This document shows, piece by piece, positions 1 to 9,217 of a stretch of DNA of 64,000 nucleotides. The notes beneath the pieces are model-generated. The model had not been told where the DNA came from, did not search any database, and saw nothing but the letters and a program-made list of their open reading frames with translations. Position 1 is the stretch's first letter. Each line of letters opens with the position of its first letter. The position numbers were made by a program, and so were the translations under genes. Source of the DNA: Legionella rowbothamii (GTDB lineage: Bacteria; Pseudomonadota; Gammaproteobacteria; Legionellales; Legionellaceae); the NCBI RefSeq assembly GCF_900639985.1, contig NZ_CAAAIM010000001.1, forward strand, positions 62,001 to 126,000. The letters are read 5' to 3'.

Positions 1-1509
1 GTAGATACAATTAAGTTAACTTCTTCATTGCAAGGTTTGGCTGTTAATTTACCTGCGCCGCTTGGCAAAGCGGATGAAGAAACACTTCCTTTAGAAGTGA
101 GTGTGAATTTAAATCCGGATAAATCAATACGTTTGAAATCTAATTATGATGCACGTTTAAGTACAGATTTATTATTTAAGACAACTAATGGTGCTTTAGA
201 TCTAGATTCAGGCCAGTTACGTTTAGGTAGCGCAAATGCTGCGCTTAGTCAAAAACTACCAGGATTAGCGGTGGTTGGATCATTAAAGGGTTTTGATCTA
301 GGTGAATGGAAGAATATATATAATCGATATGCACTAACGCAAAACACAGGTCCTTCTTTACTTAATAAACTAAGTATTATTAATGTTACGTTAGATAAGG
401 TTAGTATTTTGAAACAGCAATTTGATGCATTGACCGTTAAAGCAAAGTTGTTGCCCAATAAAGATTGGTCTTTTAGCCTAAATCAAAAAAATGTCGCCGC
501 AGATTTATTGTATCGTGTGTCCGCCAATGAGTTAAGTGGTCATATTCAACGCTTACATTTAGAGACGTTAAATACAAAAGATATTAAGTCGAACGAATCT
601 TCGGAAAAATTCCACCCAGGCCAAATTCCAAATCTTAATTTGCGAGTTGACAACTTATCCGTAGGGACAGTACTCATTGGTGATGTGACTTTAAAAAGTC
701 AGTCAAACTCGAAGCGTTGGTCATTGAATTATTGCCGGATTGATTCTCCTGTATACCAATTTAACATCGATGGCGCATGGTCACAGACGAAAACAGCTGA
801 TCAGTCGACGTTCCATTTAAAACTCGAGATGACTAATTTAGCTAAAAGTCTTGAGCGTTGGGGTATTCATCCTTCAGTCCGTGCCAAAAAAAGCTATATC
901 GAATTTAAAGGTGGCTGGAACAGCGATTTAGCTGGTTTTTCATTAGCGAAACTAAATGGTGATATGTTCTTGCAGCTTAAGAATGGCAGAATCACTGATT
1001 TGAGCAAATCAACTGAAGGAAAATTGGATTTAGGTAAGTTACTAAGTATCTTAAGTTTGCAGACAATACCACGACGATTACAACTGGATTTTAGCGATTT
1101 AGCACAACAAGGTTACAGCTTTGATATCTTTCAAGGTAACTTCTCGATTCATAAGGGAAGAATGACGACCCAAGACAGTTATATTGATGGGCCTGTTGCT
1201 TATGCAAGTATGAAGGGTGATTTAGATTTAGTAAGACAAACTTATGATATGAATTTAAAAATCTCTCCGCACATTACTGCCAGTTTGCCCATCGTGGCAA
1301 CAATTGCAGGTGGTCCAGTTGCTGGTGTTGCTACCTGGGTTGCGACGAAAATTATTAATCAGGGCATGCAAAAAATTTCCGCTTACAGCTACAAGGTTTC
1401 TGGCCCGTGGAAAAAACCGGTAGTACAACAATTGACGATTGTTAAGAAAAAGAATAACCCCATCCAGGCAGGCCAAGGATTAATGAAAGATCAGCTTAAT
1501 TTGGATTGA
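1..1509 (+). CDS. YhdP/AsmA-like protein, C-terminal part (5' truncated by window)
   Basis: The reading frame is open from base 1, so the gene begins upstream; about 502 residues are visible. The text is rich in alternating beta-strand segments such as LDLDSGQLRLGS and NLRVDNLSVGTVLIGDVTL. It ends with a domain containing LNGDMFLQLKNGRITDL, GNFSIHKGRMTTQDSYIDGP and a hydrophobic SLPIVATIAGGPVAGVATWV stretch. That order is typical of the C-terminal AsmA-like domain of YhdP, a long envelope-spanning protein implicated in phospholipid transport to the outer membrane in Enterobacteria. No catalytic motif is expected. Another AsmA-superfamily member cannot be excluded because the N-terminus is missing. 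Confidence 0.8.
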   Translation, partial: VDTIKLTSSLQGLAVNLPAPLGKADEETLPLEVSVNLNPDKSIRLKSNYDARLSTDLLFKTTNGALDLDSGQLRLGSANAALSQKLPGLAVVGSLKGFDLGEWKNIYNRYALTQNTGPSLLNKLSIINVTLDKVSILKQQFDALTVKAKLLPNKDWSFSLNQKNVAADLLYRVSANELSGHIQRLHLETLNTKDIKSNESSEKFHPGQIPNLNLRVDNLSVGTVLIGDVTLKSQSNSKRWSLNYCRIDSPVYQFNIDGAWSQTKTADQSTFHLKLEMTNLAKSLERWGIHPSVRAKKSYIEFKGGWNSDLAGFSLAKLNGDMFLQLKNGRITDLSKSTEGKLDLGKLLSILSLQTIPRRLQLDFSDLAQQGYSFDIFQGNFSIHKGRMTTQDSYIDGPVAYASMKGDLDLVRQTYDMNLKISPHITASLPIVATIAGGPVAGVATWVATKIINQGMQKISAYSYKVSGPWKKPVVQQLTIVKKKNNPIQAGQGLMKDQLNLD

Positions 1510-1822
1510 TTTAGCTATCGGAGCCTGGTTGCTTGCAACTGGGCTTCCTTACCTGACGAATTTCGAATACAAGAACACCCACGGCAACTATTGTCATTTA
1601 CAGTATTTACTCGGTATATAGGATACTGAATTACGCATTTTCCATATAAAAAACATAATATTTTTATCAAGATAGTAGAATTATCTGCCTCTCCTAGACT
1701 AAACTTAATTATGGAAAGAGTGAGTTTTCCACAAGGTGTCGAGATATTGCCTAATCAACCACGCTGTAACCTGTAGCAGTAAGCTTACCGATTCAGGCTA
1801 CACATAAAAATGAAGGTTTTAA
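1510..1822. other. Intergenic region after the yhdP-like gene
   Basis: This 313-bp gap begins with an imperfect copy of the CCTGGTTGC/GCAACCAGG palindrome (about 1522-1545), probably serving as a transcript end. The remainder is AT-rich and shows no convincing RNA gene or ORF. The next gene has an AAGG ribosome-binding site six bases before its ATG at 1823. Confidence 0.6.
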
Positions 1823-2365
1823 ATGATTCACTTTGTTTTGGGCCGATATTGGAATATTTGTCTATTGAAGGAAAGCCCTGAAAATACACCTTATTCAATT
1901 ATTCGCGCATTTTTAAGTGGTATTGTGTTAGCCATCATCATGGTAATTGAATGGAACTATTCTTATTACAACTCCTCAGGAGATCTTGGTTGGTTATTGA
2001 TTATTGCTACTAGTTTGCTTTTTTCTTATGCTATTTATACCTATGCCATATTATTTTTAAAAGGATTTAATTCAAGATTAGTACAAACAGTAACAGCATT
2101 ATTTTATACTAGTATCATTATTCATATTCTAGTGGCGCCATTGGTGTTTTTTGCTCCGCATTTATCACATATACACATAAAAAACCCAGCACTATTATTT
2201 CTAGGTGTTCTTTATTTATTTACGAGTATTGGCTTATCTGTATGGCAATTTGTGATTACTGCACATATTTATAAATATGCGCTGAGCACTACATCTATAC
2301 AATCAGTGATCGCTGCTTTTGGTTTAATTGCTGTTAATATTTTAACTGTTTCTTCACTACAATGA
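1823..2365 (+). CDS. Small polytopic inner-membrane protein (Yip1-like?)
   Basis: This 180-residue protein is strongly hydrophobic, with about five predicted membrane segments (roughly residues 28-45, 54-78, 88-112, 125-148 and 158-178). It has no signal peptide or catalytic motif that I recognise. The spacing and size resemble Yip1-family or similar small membrane proteins, but that is only an impression. The start ATG has AAGG six bases upstream. The stop lies 7 bp before mpl in the same direction, so the two are probably co-transcribed. The function is unknown. Confidence 0.7.
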   Translation: MIHFVLGRYWNICLLKESPENTPYSIIRAFLSGIVLAIIMVIEWNYSYYNSSGDLGWLLIIATSLLFSYAIYTYAILFLKGFNSRLVQTVTALFYTSIIIHILVAPLVFFAPHLSHIHIKNPALLFLGVLYLFTSIGLSVWQFVITAHIYKYALSTTSIQSVIAAFGLIAVNILTVSSLQ

Positions 2366-2372
2366 GAGAATT

Positions 2373-3746
2373 ATGCATTTACATATTTTAGGGATAAGTG
2401 GGACTTTTATGAGCGCTCTTGCGCTACTCGCACGCGACTCAGGCCATACCGTCAGTGGGAGTGATGCCAACTGTTATCCTCCAATTAGTGATTTGTTAAC
2501 CGCCAAAGGCATCACTTGGACCGAGGGATATGAGGATGCCAGTTTGGCATTAAAAGCGGATGTAGTAATTGTCGGTAATGCGATTAAACGCGGTATGCCT
2601 GTTCTTGAAGCAGTCATTGAAGCCGGAAAAAATTATACTTCCGGGCCGCAGTGGTTTGCAGAAAATATTTTATCCAAATATCAAGTTATAGCTGTTGCAG
2701 GAACTCATGGTAAAACGACGACAACGTCTATGGTTTCTTGGATATTGGATCAAGCAGGATTAAACCCTGGATTTTTAATTGGCGGTGTTTCTTCTGATTT
2801 TAAAACCAGTGCGCGCCTAGGAAGTGGAAAATGGTTTGTTATTGAAGCGGATGAATACGACAGTGCCTTTTTTGATAAAAGACCTAAATTTATGCATTAC
2901 CGTCCGCGCATTGCTATATTAAACAATCTTGAGTTCGATCATGCAGACATCTATCCTGATTTAGCGGCAATCCAGCAGCAATTCCATTATTTGCTGCGGA
3001 CTATTCCAGCTAGTGGTGTTGCTATTAAACCGCGTGATGATAAAGCTCTGAATGAGGTCTTGGCTCGAGGCAGTTACTCACGTGTGGAGGAACTTGCTTT
3101 ACATGGTGATGCGGAATGGTGTGCTAAACTAATTGAGGAAAATGGTAGTTCATTCAAAGTTCTACATCGCGGTGAAGAAGTAGCTGAAATTAATTGGTCT
3201 TTAATAGGGCGCTTTAATGTGGAAAACGCTTTAGCTGCGCTTGCTGCAAGTGTAAACGCTGGTGTAGATCCAAAAGTTGCTGCAGCAGCTTTAGAGCGCT
3301 TTACGCCAGTAAAACGCCGATTGGAAGTAAAATCAAATAAGTATGGGATAACTGTTTATGATGATTTTGCCCATCATCCTACGGCAATTACTCGCACGAT
3401 TGACGCCTTAAAACGAAGTAATCGACATCATCGTATTTTTGCTGTTCTTGAATTTGCTTCATATACCATGCGTACCGGAGTACACGCAGCGGAAATGGCA
3501 CAAGCTTTAGCACCTGTCCAGGGCGCCTATGTACTAGAACCTCATGATTTTGATCTTACGGAAACTATTGGCAATTGGACTTGTCCTTATTATGTTTGTA
3601 AAAATACTGAGGAAATTGTCAAAGAAATTACTGGCTCTGTGCAAGAGGGCGATGCTATTTTAGTAATGAGTAATCGTGGATTTAATGGTATTCATCAACA
3701 ATTAATTAACTCAATTGACGCACGTTATTCTAGTATTCATTGCTAA
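2373..3746 (+). CDS. mpl: UDP-N-acetylmuramate:L-Ala-gamma-D-Glu-meso-DAP ligase (Mpl)
   Basis: Mpl is a murein-recycling ligase that joins the salvaged tripeptide L-Ala-D-Glu-mDAP to UDP-MurNAc using ATP in the cytoplasm. The 457-residue protein has the Mur-ligase order: an N-terminal Rossmann-like domain (HILGISGTFMSALALLA), the ATP loop AGTHGKTTTTSM near residue 110, the central-domain motif LNNLEFDHADIY, and a C-terminal domain with VYDDFAHHPTAI. The starting HILGISGTFM and the length (E. coli Mpl is 457) favour Mpl over MurC. It lies 7 bp behind a small membrane-protein gene. Confidence 0.95.
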   Translation: MHLHILGISGTFMSALALLARDSGHTVSGSDANCYPPISDLLTAKGITWTEGYEDASLALKADVVIVGNAIKRGMPVLEAVIEAGKNYTSGPQWFAENILSKYQVIAVAGTHGKTTTTSMVSWILDQAGLNPGFLIGGVSSDFKTSARLGSGKWFVIEADEYDSAFFDKRPKFMHYRPRIAILNNLEFDHADIYPDLAAIQQQFHYLLRTIPASGVAIKPRDDKALNEVLARGSYSRVEELALHGDAEWCAKLIEENGSSFKVLHRGEEVAEINWSLIGRFNVENALAALAASVNAGVDPKVAAAALERFTPVKRRLEVKSNKYGITVYDDFAHHPTAITRTIDALKRSNRHHRIFAVLEFASYTMRTGVHAAEMAQALAPVQGAYVLEPHDFDLTETIGNWTCPYYVCKNTEEIVKEITGSVQEGDAILVMSNRGFNGIHQQLINSIDARYSSIHC

Positions 3747-4062
3747 TATTAAGAGGTAAGCTATGTCCCGAGGCTTGTCCAAGGGGCATAGTTAGCTGTT
3801 CCTATTCCTTCACAGCTCAATACTTTCTTACCAAAAAATGCTAATGATTCTTTTTCTGTTCAATTAGTTAAATTAATAGTTGCAATATTTCAGATTGGTT
3901 GTTATAAAAAAAAGAGTGCCCTTAGAGATTAATGACACGCCGGTATTTACTATGCTCTTAAACAATTTTAGAGAATAGATATATCAAGCTAAGAGTTCAG
4001 TATAGATTTTAGCTGTTAGAGAAAAAATCCTTAGGATTAGGGTATTAGCAAAAGGAGATTGT
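3747..4062. other. Intergenic region with imperfect hairpin after mpl
   Basis: This 316-bp gap holds an imperfect inverted repeat around 3762-3796, in which GCTATG is mirrored by CATAG...AGC, probably the end of the mpl transcript. A short palindrome ATCCTTAGGAT lies just upstream of the next gene at about 4027. The next gene has a strong AAAGGAG site. No small ORF or RNA is convincing. Confidence 0.5.
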
Positions 4063-5373
4063 ATGACATTAAAAACAGTAGGGTATGAATTTCTAAGAAC
4101 TAATATTCAGAATTTAAAGAGAGAATATTCTAATTATTTAGCACGTTATACAATCGGGATGAGCGAAGAGGAAAAGGAAGAGGCATGGAAAAATGGAGCT
4201 GAAATAACAGACAATCCCCTTTTGATTTTACTGGCTCGAGTCAATAAGCATGTTAGTCAATGCCAGACTGGTCGAGGAAGTGATCGTGATGTATTTCCTA
4301 AATTGGCGGATGAGGTACGTGGTTTTATTAATGGGACCCCCAAAGAGATAAAAAGAGCAACGCTTTATTTATTGGGCGGATTAATCCATCGTTTTTTGAG
4401 AATCGAAACCGAATATAACGATTATAATAAATCTAGACTTAATCTTTATTCATGGTTTAGCAGCAAAAATCTTTGGAATCTCAATGATTGTCGCTTGTAT
4501 AATGCCGTAAAGAGTGCATTAGCACTTAGTGACGCCAATAAACTAGATGACTATACCATAATTAATGCCTTGGAGGTATTTCAAGAAAATATGGATATGG
4601 AGGTTGAGGTCGAGGAACTGGTTGGCAAAGAGAAAAAGTTGGTAAAAAAGAAGCGATATGAAACATATGAGCATTTTAATACGGTCGATCCTAATTTCAA
4701 AAGCAACTTAGAGAAAATGATTTCCCTTTATAAAGAGCGTGGGAAATCTATGGTTCGAAATTTTGCAGCAATTGATTTTTTTCAGTCATTAATGGAAAAG
4801 CTTGATCAGGAAAATCAGCCCGTTGAGCGAGAAATAAAAGGTTGGTGTGCAAGTTTAGCTAAAACCCACAAAAACTTTAGTGCGCTAAATAGAGAGAGCA
4901 TTGTTCAACATCTTAATCAATATTATCAATCCAAACCTGAAAAAGCGAGCGAAAAAGAGCATATACAATACCTACTTGAAGGTATATTGAATAATGAGAC
5001 TTACATCGCCAGCAATGATTATAATAAATTTTTAAAAGAATTAGTGACCTCTAATACTGATCCAAGTCGTAGTATATGTTGTGGTGCTTATGTATTGTTA
5101 TTGAAACAAGGAAATTTAGATAAAAAGTTAACTACACAAATGACTGATATTTTTGGTTTTAGTGAGAAGCTTACAATAGAAGTGCAGGTAGCTTGTCTTA
5201 AGGCTTTTAAAGCTTATGCTGATGCTGTAGCAGAGCCTAGTGATGTGCTTGCTCCTGAAGGTGAAGTTCAATTAGATTACAAATTTTTTGGCGCATCAAA
5301 AACAATGATAAGCCAGACCACGCAATTAATTGTCATGTTAGGTGAAGAAACGGCACATTCTTTGGTAATGTAA
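4063..5373 (+). CDS. Unrecognised 436-residue, probably alpha-helical protein
   Basis: I do not recognise this protein. It has no signal peptide or membrane segment, is highly charged, and looks mainly alpha-helical. A strongly acidic-basic stretch (MEVEVEELVGKEKKLVKKKR) lies near residues 184-205. The C-terminus EETAHSLVM has the glutamate pair and short hydrophobic tail seen in some Dot/Icm substrates, which is weak evidence for secretion. It stands alone between mpl and the convergent clpB, with its own AAAGGAG ribosome-binding site and hairpins on both sides. It is probably a Legionella-specific accessory gene and possibly an effector. Confidence 0.75.
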   Translation: MTLKTVGYEFLRTNIQNLKREYSNYLARYTIGMSEEEKEEAWKNGAEITDNPLLILLARVNKHVSQCQTGRGSDRDVFPKLADEVRGFINGTPKEIKRATLYLLGGLIHRFLRIETEYNDYNKSRLNLYSWFSSKNLWNLNDCRLYNAVKSALALSDANKLDDYTIINALEVFQENMDMEVEVEELVGKEKKLVKKKRYETYEHFNTVDPNFKSNLEKMISLYKERGKSMVRNFAAIDFFQSLMEKLDQENQPVEREIKGWCASLAKTHKNFSALNRESIVQHLNQYYQSKPEKASEKEHIQYLLEGILNNETYIASNDYNKFLKELVTSNTDPSRSICCGAYVLLLKQGNLDKKLTTQMTDIFGFSEKLTIEVQVACLKAFKAYADAVAEPSDVLAPEGEVQLDYKFFGASKTMISQTTQLIVMLGEETAHSLVM

Positions 5374-5378
5374 TGTAG

Positions 5379-5398
5379 CCTGGTTGCAAGCAACCAGG
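5379..5398. terminator. CCTGGTTGC/GCAACCAGG hairpin between convergent genes
   Basis: This is a perfect 9-bp inverted repeat with an AA loop in the 31-bp gap between the 436-aa gene and clpB, which converge here. It probably stops transcription from both sides, although there is no clear T-tract. It is one copy of a palindrome family that recurs in other gaps of the window. Confidence 0.6.
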
Positions 5399-5404
5399 TA
5401 ACTT

Positions 5405-7981
5405 TTAAACTGTAAACTGCATCAGGCCATCCTTATACTCAACACGTATGGTGTCTCCAGACTTAAATTTCCCAGACAATATTGATTGTGCCAATGGATT
5501 TTCAAGCTGCTGTTGAATCGTACGTTTTAAAGGACGTGCTCCATACACCGGATCAAAGCCAGCTTCAGCTAAATGAGCAAGGGCTTCTGTGCTGACATCA
5601 AGATGGATTTCTTGTTGAACTAAACGCTTACGTAGATGTTCAATTTGGATGTCAGCAATTTTGGCAATCTGTGCTTGAGCCAACGAATGAAATACTACAG
5701 TATCATCAATACGGTTGATAAATTCAGGACGGAAATGCTGGCCTACAAGTTCCATAACCGCATTTTTCACCTCTTCATAACTGCATTTACTACCCATTTC
5801 TTGAATGACATGAGAGCCTAAATTAGAGGTCATGACAATAATCGTATTACGAAAGTCCACAGTACGACCTTGCCCATCAGTGAGACGACCATCATCCATT
5901 ACCTGCAAGAGAATGTTAAATACATCGGTATGCGCTTTTTCTACCTCATCAAGTAAAATGACTGAATATGGTCGCCGTCTAACCGCCTCGGTTAAATAAC
6001 CACCTTCCTCATAGCCCACATAGCCAGGAGGAGCGCCAATTAAACGGGCAACAGAGTGTTTCTCCATGAACTCAGACATATCAATACGTATCATGGCTTC
6101 TTCAGTATCAAAGAGGTATGCCGCTAATGCTTTACATAACTCCGTTTTACCTACACCTGTAGGTCCTAAAAATAAAAAGGAGCCTATAGGTCGATTGGGG
6201 TCTGCTAATCCAGCACGAGAACGACGTATAGCATTGGATACGGCGTTAATAGCTTCCTCTTGTCCGATGAGACGCTGATGTAATACCTCTTCCATTTTTA
6301 AGAGTTTTTCTCGTTCGCCTTCCATCATTTTAGAAACAGGGATACCAGTCCACTTCGAAACCACCTCGGCAATTTCATCTTCAGTGACTTTATTACGGAC
6401 TAATTTAGTTTCATGTTCCTCAGCTGAAGCAACTTGAGTGAGGCGTTTTTCTAATTCAGGGATGCGTCCATATTGCAGCTCAGACATACGGCTCAAATCA
6501 CCGGCACGGCGAGCCATTTCCATTTCTTGTTTGGCGTTCTCTAGAGCCTCTTTAATTTGAGTTGCACCTTGCATTGTTGCTTTTTCAGCTTTCCAAACTT
6601 CTTCAAGATCAGAGTAGTTTTGTTCGAGCTCATCAATGCTATTTTGTAAGTCCTCTAATCGTTTTTTGGATGCTTCATCATGTTCTTTTTTCAGTGCTTC
6701 ACGCTCAATTTTTAATTGAATAAGGCGACGCTCTAATTTATCCATACTTTCAGGTTTTGAATCGATTTCCATACGGATAAGGCTTCCTGCCTCATCAATG
6801 AGATCAATAGCTTTATCCGGCAATTGCCGATCGGTGATGTAACGATGAGATAAAGTCGCTGCACCAACGATTGCTGGGTCGGTAATTTCCACACCATGAT
6901 GTACTTCATAGCGTTCTTTTAAGCCTCGTAAAATAGCAATAGTATCTTCAACAGTAGGCTCATTAACGAGTACTTTTTGGAAACGACGCTCTAAAGCTGC
7001 ATCTTTTTCAACATATTGGCGATATTCATCAAGTGTAGTGGCGCCAATACAGTGTAACTCTCCGCGTGCTAAAGCTGGCTTTAACATATTTCCAGCATCC
7101 ATAGCCCCTTCAGCTTTACCCGCGCCTACCATGGTATGAATTTCATCGATAAAGAGAATAATTTGACCTTCTTGTTTCGCCAAATCATTGAGTACCGCTT
7201 TAAGGCGCTCTTCAAATTCACCACGGAATTTTGCACCAGCGATGAGTGCTCCCATATCAAGGGATAGCAGCCGTTTATTCTTCAAGCCTTCAGGCACTTC
7301 ACCATTGATGATGCGTTGAGCTAAGCCTTCGACAATGGCTGTTTTACCGACTCCCGGTTCACCAATTAAAACGGGGTTATTTTTCGTACGTCGTTGCAGT
7401 ACTTGAATGGTTCGACGAATTTCATCATCACGTCCAATAACAGGGTCTAATTTACCTTGTTCGGCACGCGCAGTTAAATCAAGAGTATATTTTTCTAGCG
7501 CTTGGCGTTGTTCTTCCGCGTTGGCATCCTTTACCGTGTCGCCCCCACGAAGCTCATTAATAGCATTATCAATGGCTTTGGGGTCGCCGCCAGCTTGTTT
7601 TAACAGACGCGCTAGAGAACTGCTTTCTTCATTGATAGCTGCTAAGACAAATAACTCGCTGGAGATAAAATTATCTTTTTTTTGCTGAGCTATTTTGTCA
7701 GTAAGGTTCAAGAGTCGATTTAATGAATTGGAGATATGAACATCACCACCAACTCCAGACACTTTAGGGAGCTTATCTAATGCTTGATCTAAATGTGTTC
7801 TTAAGATTGAAATATTTACCCCTGCTTTACTAAGCAAAGGTCGGCAACTCCCGCCTTGTTGATCCAAGAGCGCTTTCATCAAATGTTCAGGTTCAATGAA
7901 GTTATTATCTCCACCTAAGGCTAAAGATTGGGCATCAGCTAAAGCCATTTGGAATTTTGAGGTCAATTTGTCCATTCGCAT
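5405..7981 (-). CDS. clpB: ATP-dependent disaggregase ClpB (Hsp100)
   Basis: ClpB is a hexameric AAA+ chaperone that threads aggregated proteins through its pore together with DnaK. The 858-residue length matches the family. The order is an N-terminal Clp repeat domain ([11 protein letters not shown]...), AAA-1 with Walker A GEPGVGKT and Walker B LFIDEIHT, a long coiled-coil M domain (about 400-530, e.g. [22 protein letters not shown]), then AAA-2 with GPTGVGKT and LLDEVEKAH. There is no ClpP-binding tripeptide loop of the ClpA/C type. The ATG at 7981 and one two codons later at 7975 are both possible starts; the first has an AAGGTG site. A sigma-32 promoter lies upstream. Confidence 0.98.
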   Translation of the reverse strand: MRMDKLTSKFQMALADAQSLALGGDNNFIEPEHLMKALLDQQGGSCRPLLSKAGVNISILRTHLDQALDKLPKVSGVGGDVHISNSLNRLLNLTDKIAQQKKDNFISSELFVLAAINEESSSLARLLKQAGGDPKAIDNAINELRGGDTVKDANAEEQRQALEKYTLDLTARAEQGKLDPVIGRDDEIRRTIQVLQRRTKNNPVLIGEPGVGKTAIVEGLAQRIINGEVPEGLKNKRLLSLDMGALIAGAKFRGEFEERLKAVLNDLAKQEGQIILFIDEIHTMVGAGKAEGAMDAGNMLKPALARGELHCIGATTLDEYRQYVEKDAALERRFQKVLVNEPTVEDTIAILRGLKERYEVHHGVEITDPAIVGAATLSHRYITDRQLPDKAIDLIDEAGSLIRMEIDSKPESMDKLERRLIQLKIEREALKKEHDEASKKRLEDLQNSIDELEQNYSDLEEVWKAEKATMQGATQIKEALENAKQEMEMARRAGDLSRMSELQYGRIPELEKRLTQVASAEEHETKLVRNKVTEDEIAEVVSKWTGIPVSKMMEGEREKLLKMEEVLHQRLIGQEEAINAVSNAIRRSRAGLADPNRPIGSFLFLGPTGVGKTELCKALAAYLFDTEEAMIRIDMSEFMEKHSVARLIGAPPGYVGYEEGGYLTEAVRRRPYSVILLDEVEKAHTDVFNILLQVMDDGRLTDGQGRTVDFRNTIIVMTSNLGSHVIQEMGSKCSYEEVKNAVMELVGQHFRPEFINRIDDTVVFHSLAQAQIAKIADIQIEHLRKRLVQQEIHLDVSTEALAHLAEAGFDPVYGARPLKRTIQQQLENPLAQSILSGKFKSGDTIRVEYKDGLMQFTV

Positions 7982-8030
7982 ATTTATTCACCTTATCTTA
8001 TGGGTGTTATTTCTATCTTATCTACCGTAG

Positions 8031-8057
8031 AATGAGGTTTAATTTAATTATTTCAAG
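8031..8057 (-). promoter_or_regulatory. Sigma-32 (RpoH) heat-shock promoter of clpB
   Basis: Read on the minus strand, the sequence is CTTGAAA, 13 bases, CCTCATT. This closely matches the RpoH consensus CTTGAAA-N11-16-CCCCATnT. It lies about 50 bp upstream of the clpB start and almost touches the start of the divergent sppA-like gene, so the two genes share this short control region. Confidence 0.8.
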
Positions 8058-8065
8058 TGATTAAT

Positions 8066-9028
8066 ATGACTAAAGAAACTTCTTCTAACTCTAATTCTAA
8101 TCCTGATTCGCAAGCTTTGCTTAATCAAATTATTATAGACTACATAAAAGAGCAAAAACGTAAGCGACGATGGCGCTGGTTTATGCGGGTGGTGTACTTA
8201 TTAATAGTCCTTTTTATTGCGTACCAGCTTATGTCTAGTGGCAATGATGAATCCGGTTCTAATACAAAACCGCATGTGGGATTGATTGATCTGAATGGTG
8301 AAATATTTGATGCGAAGCCGGCTAATGCTGATGATTTTGCAAAGGGAATGGAATCGGCATATAAAAATTCGGGATTAAAGTCCTTAATCATTCGAATTAA
8401 TAGCCCTGGTGGTAGTCCAGTACAGGCAGAGTATATGTACAATGCCATTAAATACTATCGAACTAAACATCCTGATGTTAAAATTTACGCAGTATGTGTT
8501 GATTTGTGTGCTTCTGCCGCCTATTACGTAGCAGCTGCTGCGGATGATATTTATGCTAGTCCGGCAAGCATGGTGGGCTCAATCGGGGTTATCTATAGCG
8601 GTTTTGGTTTTGTGGATGTCATGAATAAGGTCGGAGTTAGCCGCAGACTACAAACTTCAGGAGCAAATAAAGGATTTTTAGACCCATTCTCTCCAGAAAC
8701 TGATGCGCAAAAACAAAAATTACAAGTAATGCTTGATACAGTGCATGAGCAATTTATTAATCGTGTTAAAGAAGGGCGTGGAAGTCGTTTGCATATTGAT
8801 AATGATACTTTTTCAGGGCTTATGTGGACTGGAGAGCAAGCTTATCCTTTAGGTTTGATTGATGGCTTTGCTAGCAGTGGTCAATTGGCCCGCGATGTTA
8901 TTAAAATCGATTCATTAATTGATTACACGCATAAGCAAAATATTTTTGACCGCGTAACAAAAAACTTAGGTACAGCAATGGCTGATGAGTTGCCATCTAG
9001 TTTGGGTATGAGAGCGGGAATTAGATAG
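8066..9028 (+). CDS. sppA: SppA-like membrane-anchored serine protease (S49 family)
   Basis: This is a signal-peptide-peptidase-like S49 protease that degrades cleaved signal peptides or membrane proteins from the inner membrane. After a basic N-terminus (KEQKRKRRWRWF), one membrane anchor lies at about residues 40-58. The catalytic core follows: INSPGGSPVQAEYMY, the nucleophile region CASAAYYVAAAADDIYASP (Ser of ASAAYY), GSIGVI, and the general-base lysine region TSGANKGFLDPFSP. At about 320 residues it is the short, single-domain (36K) type. A GTG lies nine bases before the chosen ATG at 8066; neither has a strong ribosome-binding site. It is divergent from clpB. Confidence 0.9.
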   Translation: MTKETSSNSNSNPDSQALLNQIIIDYIKEQKRKRRWRWFMRVVYLLIVLFIAYQLMSSGNDESGSNTKPHVGLIDLNGEIFDAKPANADDFAKGMESAYKNSGLKSLIIRINSPGGSPVQAEYMYNAIKYYRTKHPDVKIYAVCVDLCASAAYYVAAAADDIYASPASMVGSIGVIYSGFGFVDVMNKVGVSRRLQTSGANKGFLDPFSPETDAQKQKLQVMLDTVHEQFINRVKEGRGSRLHIDNDTFSGLMWTGEQAYPLGLIDGFASSGQLARDVIKIDSLIDYTHKQNIFDRVTKNLGTAMADELPSSLGMRAGIR

Positions 9029-9048
9029 ATTCCTTCAAATTTACGTAG

Positions 9049-9072
9049 CCATATTCGCGCAGCGTAATATGG
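9049..9072. repeat. Dispersed palindrome, family C copy 1
   Basis: An imperfect palindrome, CCATATTCGCGCAGCG followed by TAATATGG, just after the sppA-like gene. Nearly the same sequence occurs in inverted orientation at 34189-34214, which suggests a small dispersed element rather than a chance hairpin. Confidence 0.6.
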
Positions 9073-9145
9073 GATGTTGTAGTCCAAGTTCCTGTATACA
9101 GCCTATGAGCTACGTAAATATCCTGTAAGTTACATTTATTAAAAT

Positions 9146-9172
9146 AGCAAAGGCCACTTGGTGGCCTTTGCT
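9146..9172 (-). terminator. Rho-independent terminator of the 421-aa secreted-protein gene
   Basis: A perfect 12-bp stem AGCAAAGGCCAC / GTGGCCTTTGCT with a 3-base loop. On the minus strand it is followed by ATTTTAAT, as expected for the end of the gene at 9218-10483. It probably also stops the opposing sppA-like transcript. Confidence 0.85.
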
Positions 9173-9217
9173 CTGATTCATTTTCATTGGTGAGCTTTTG
9201 ATAAGCAATGAATTATT

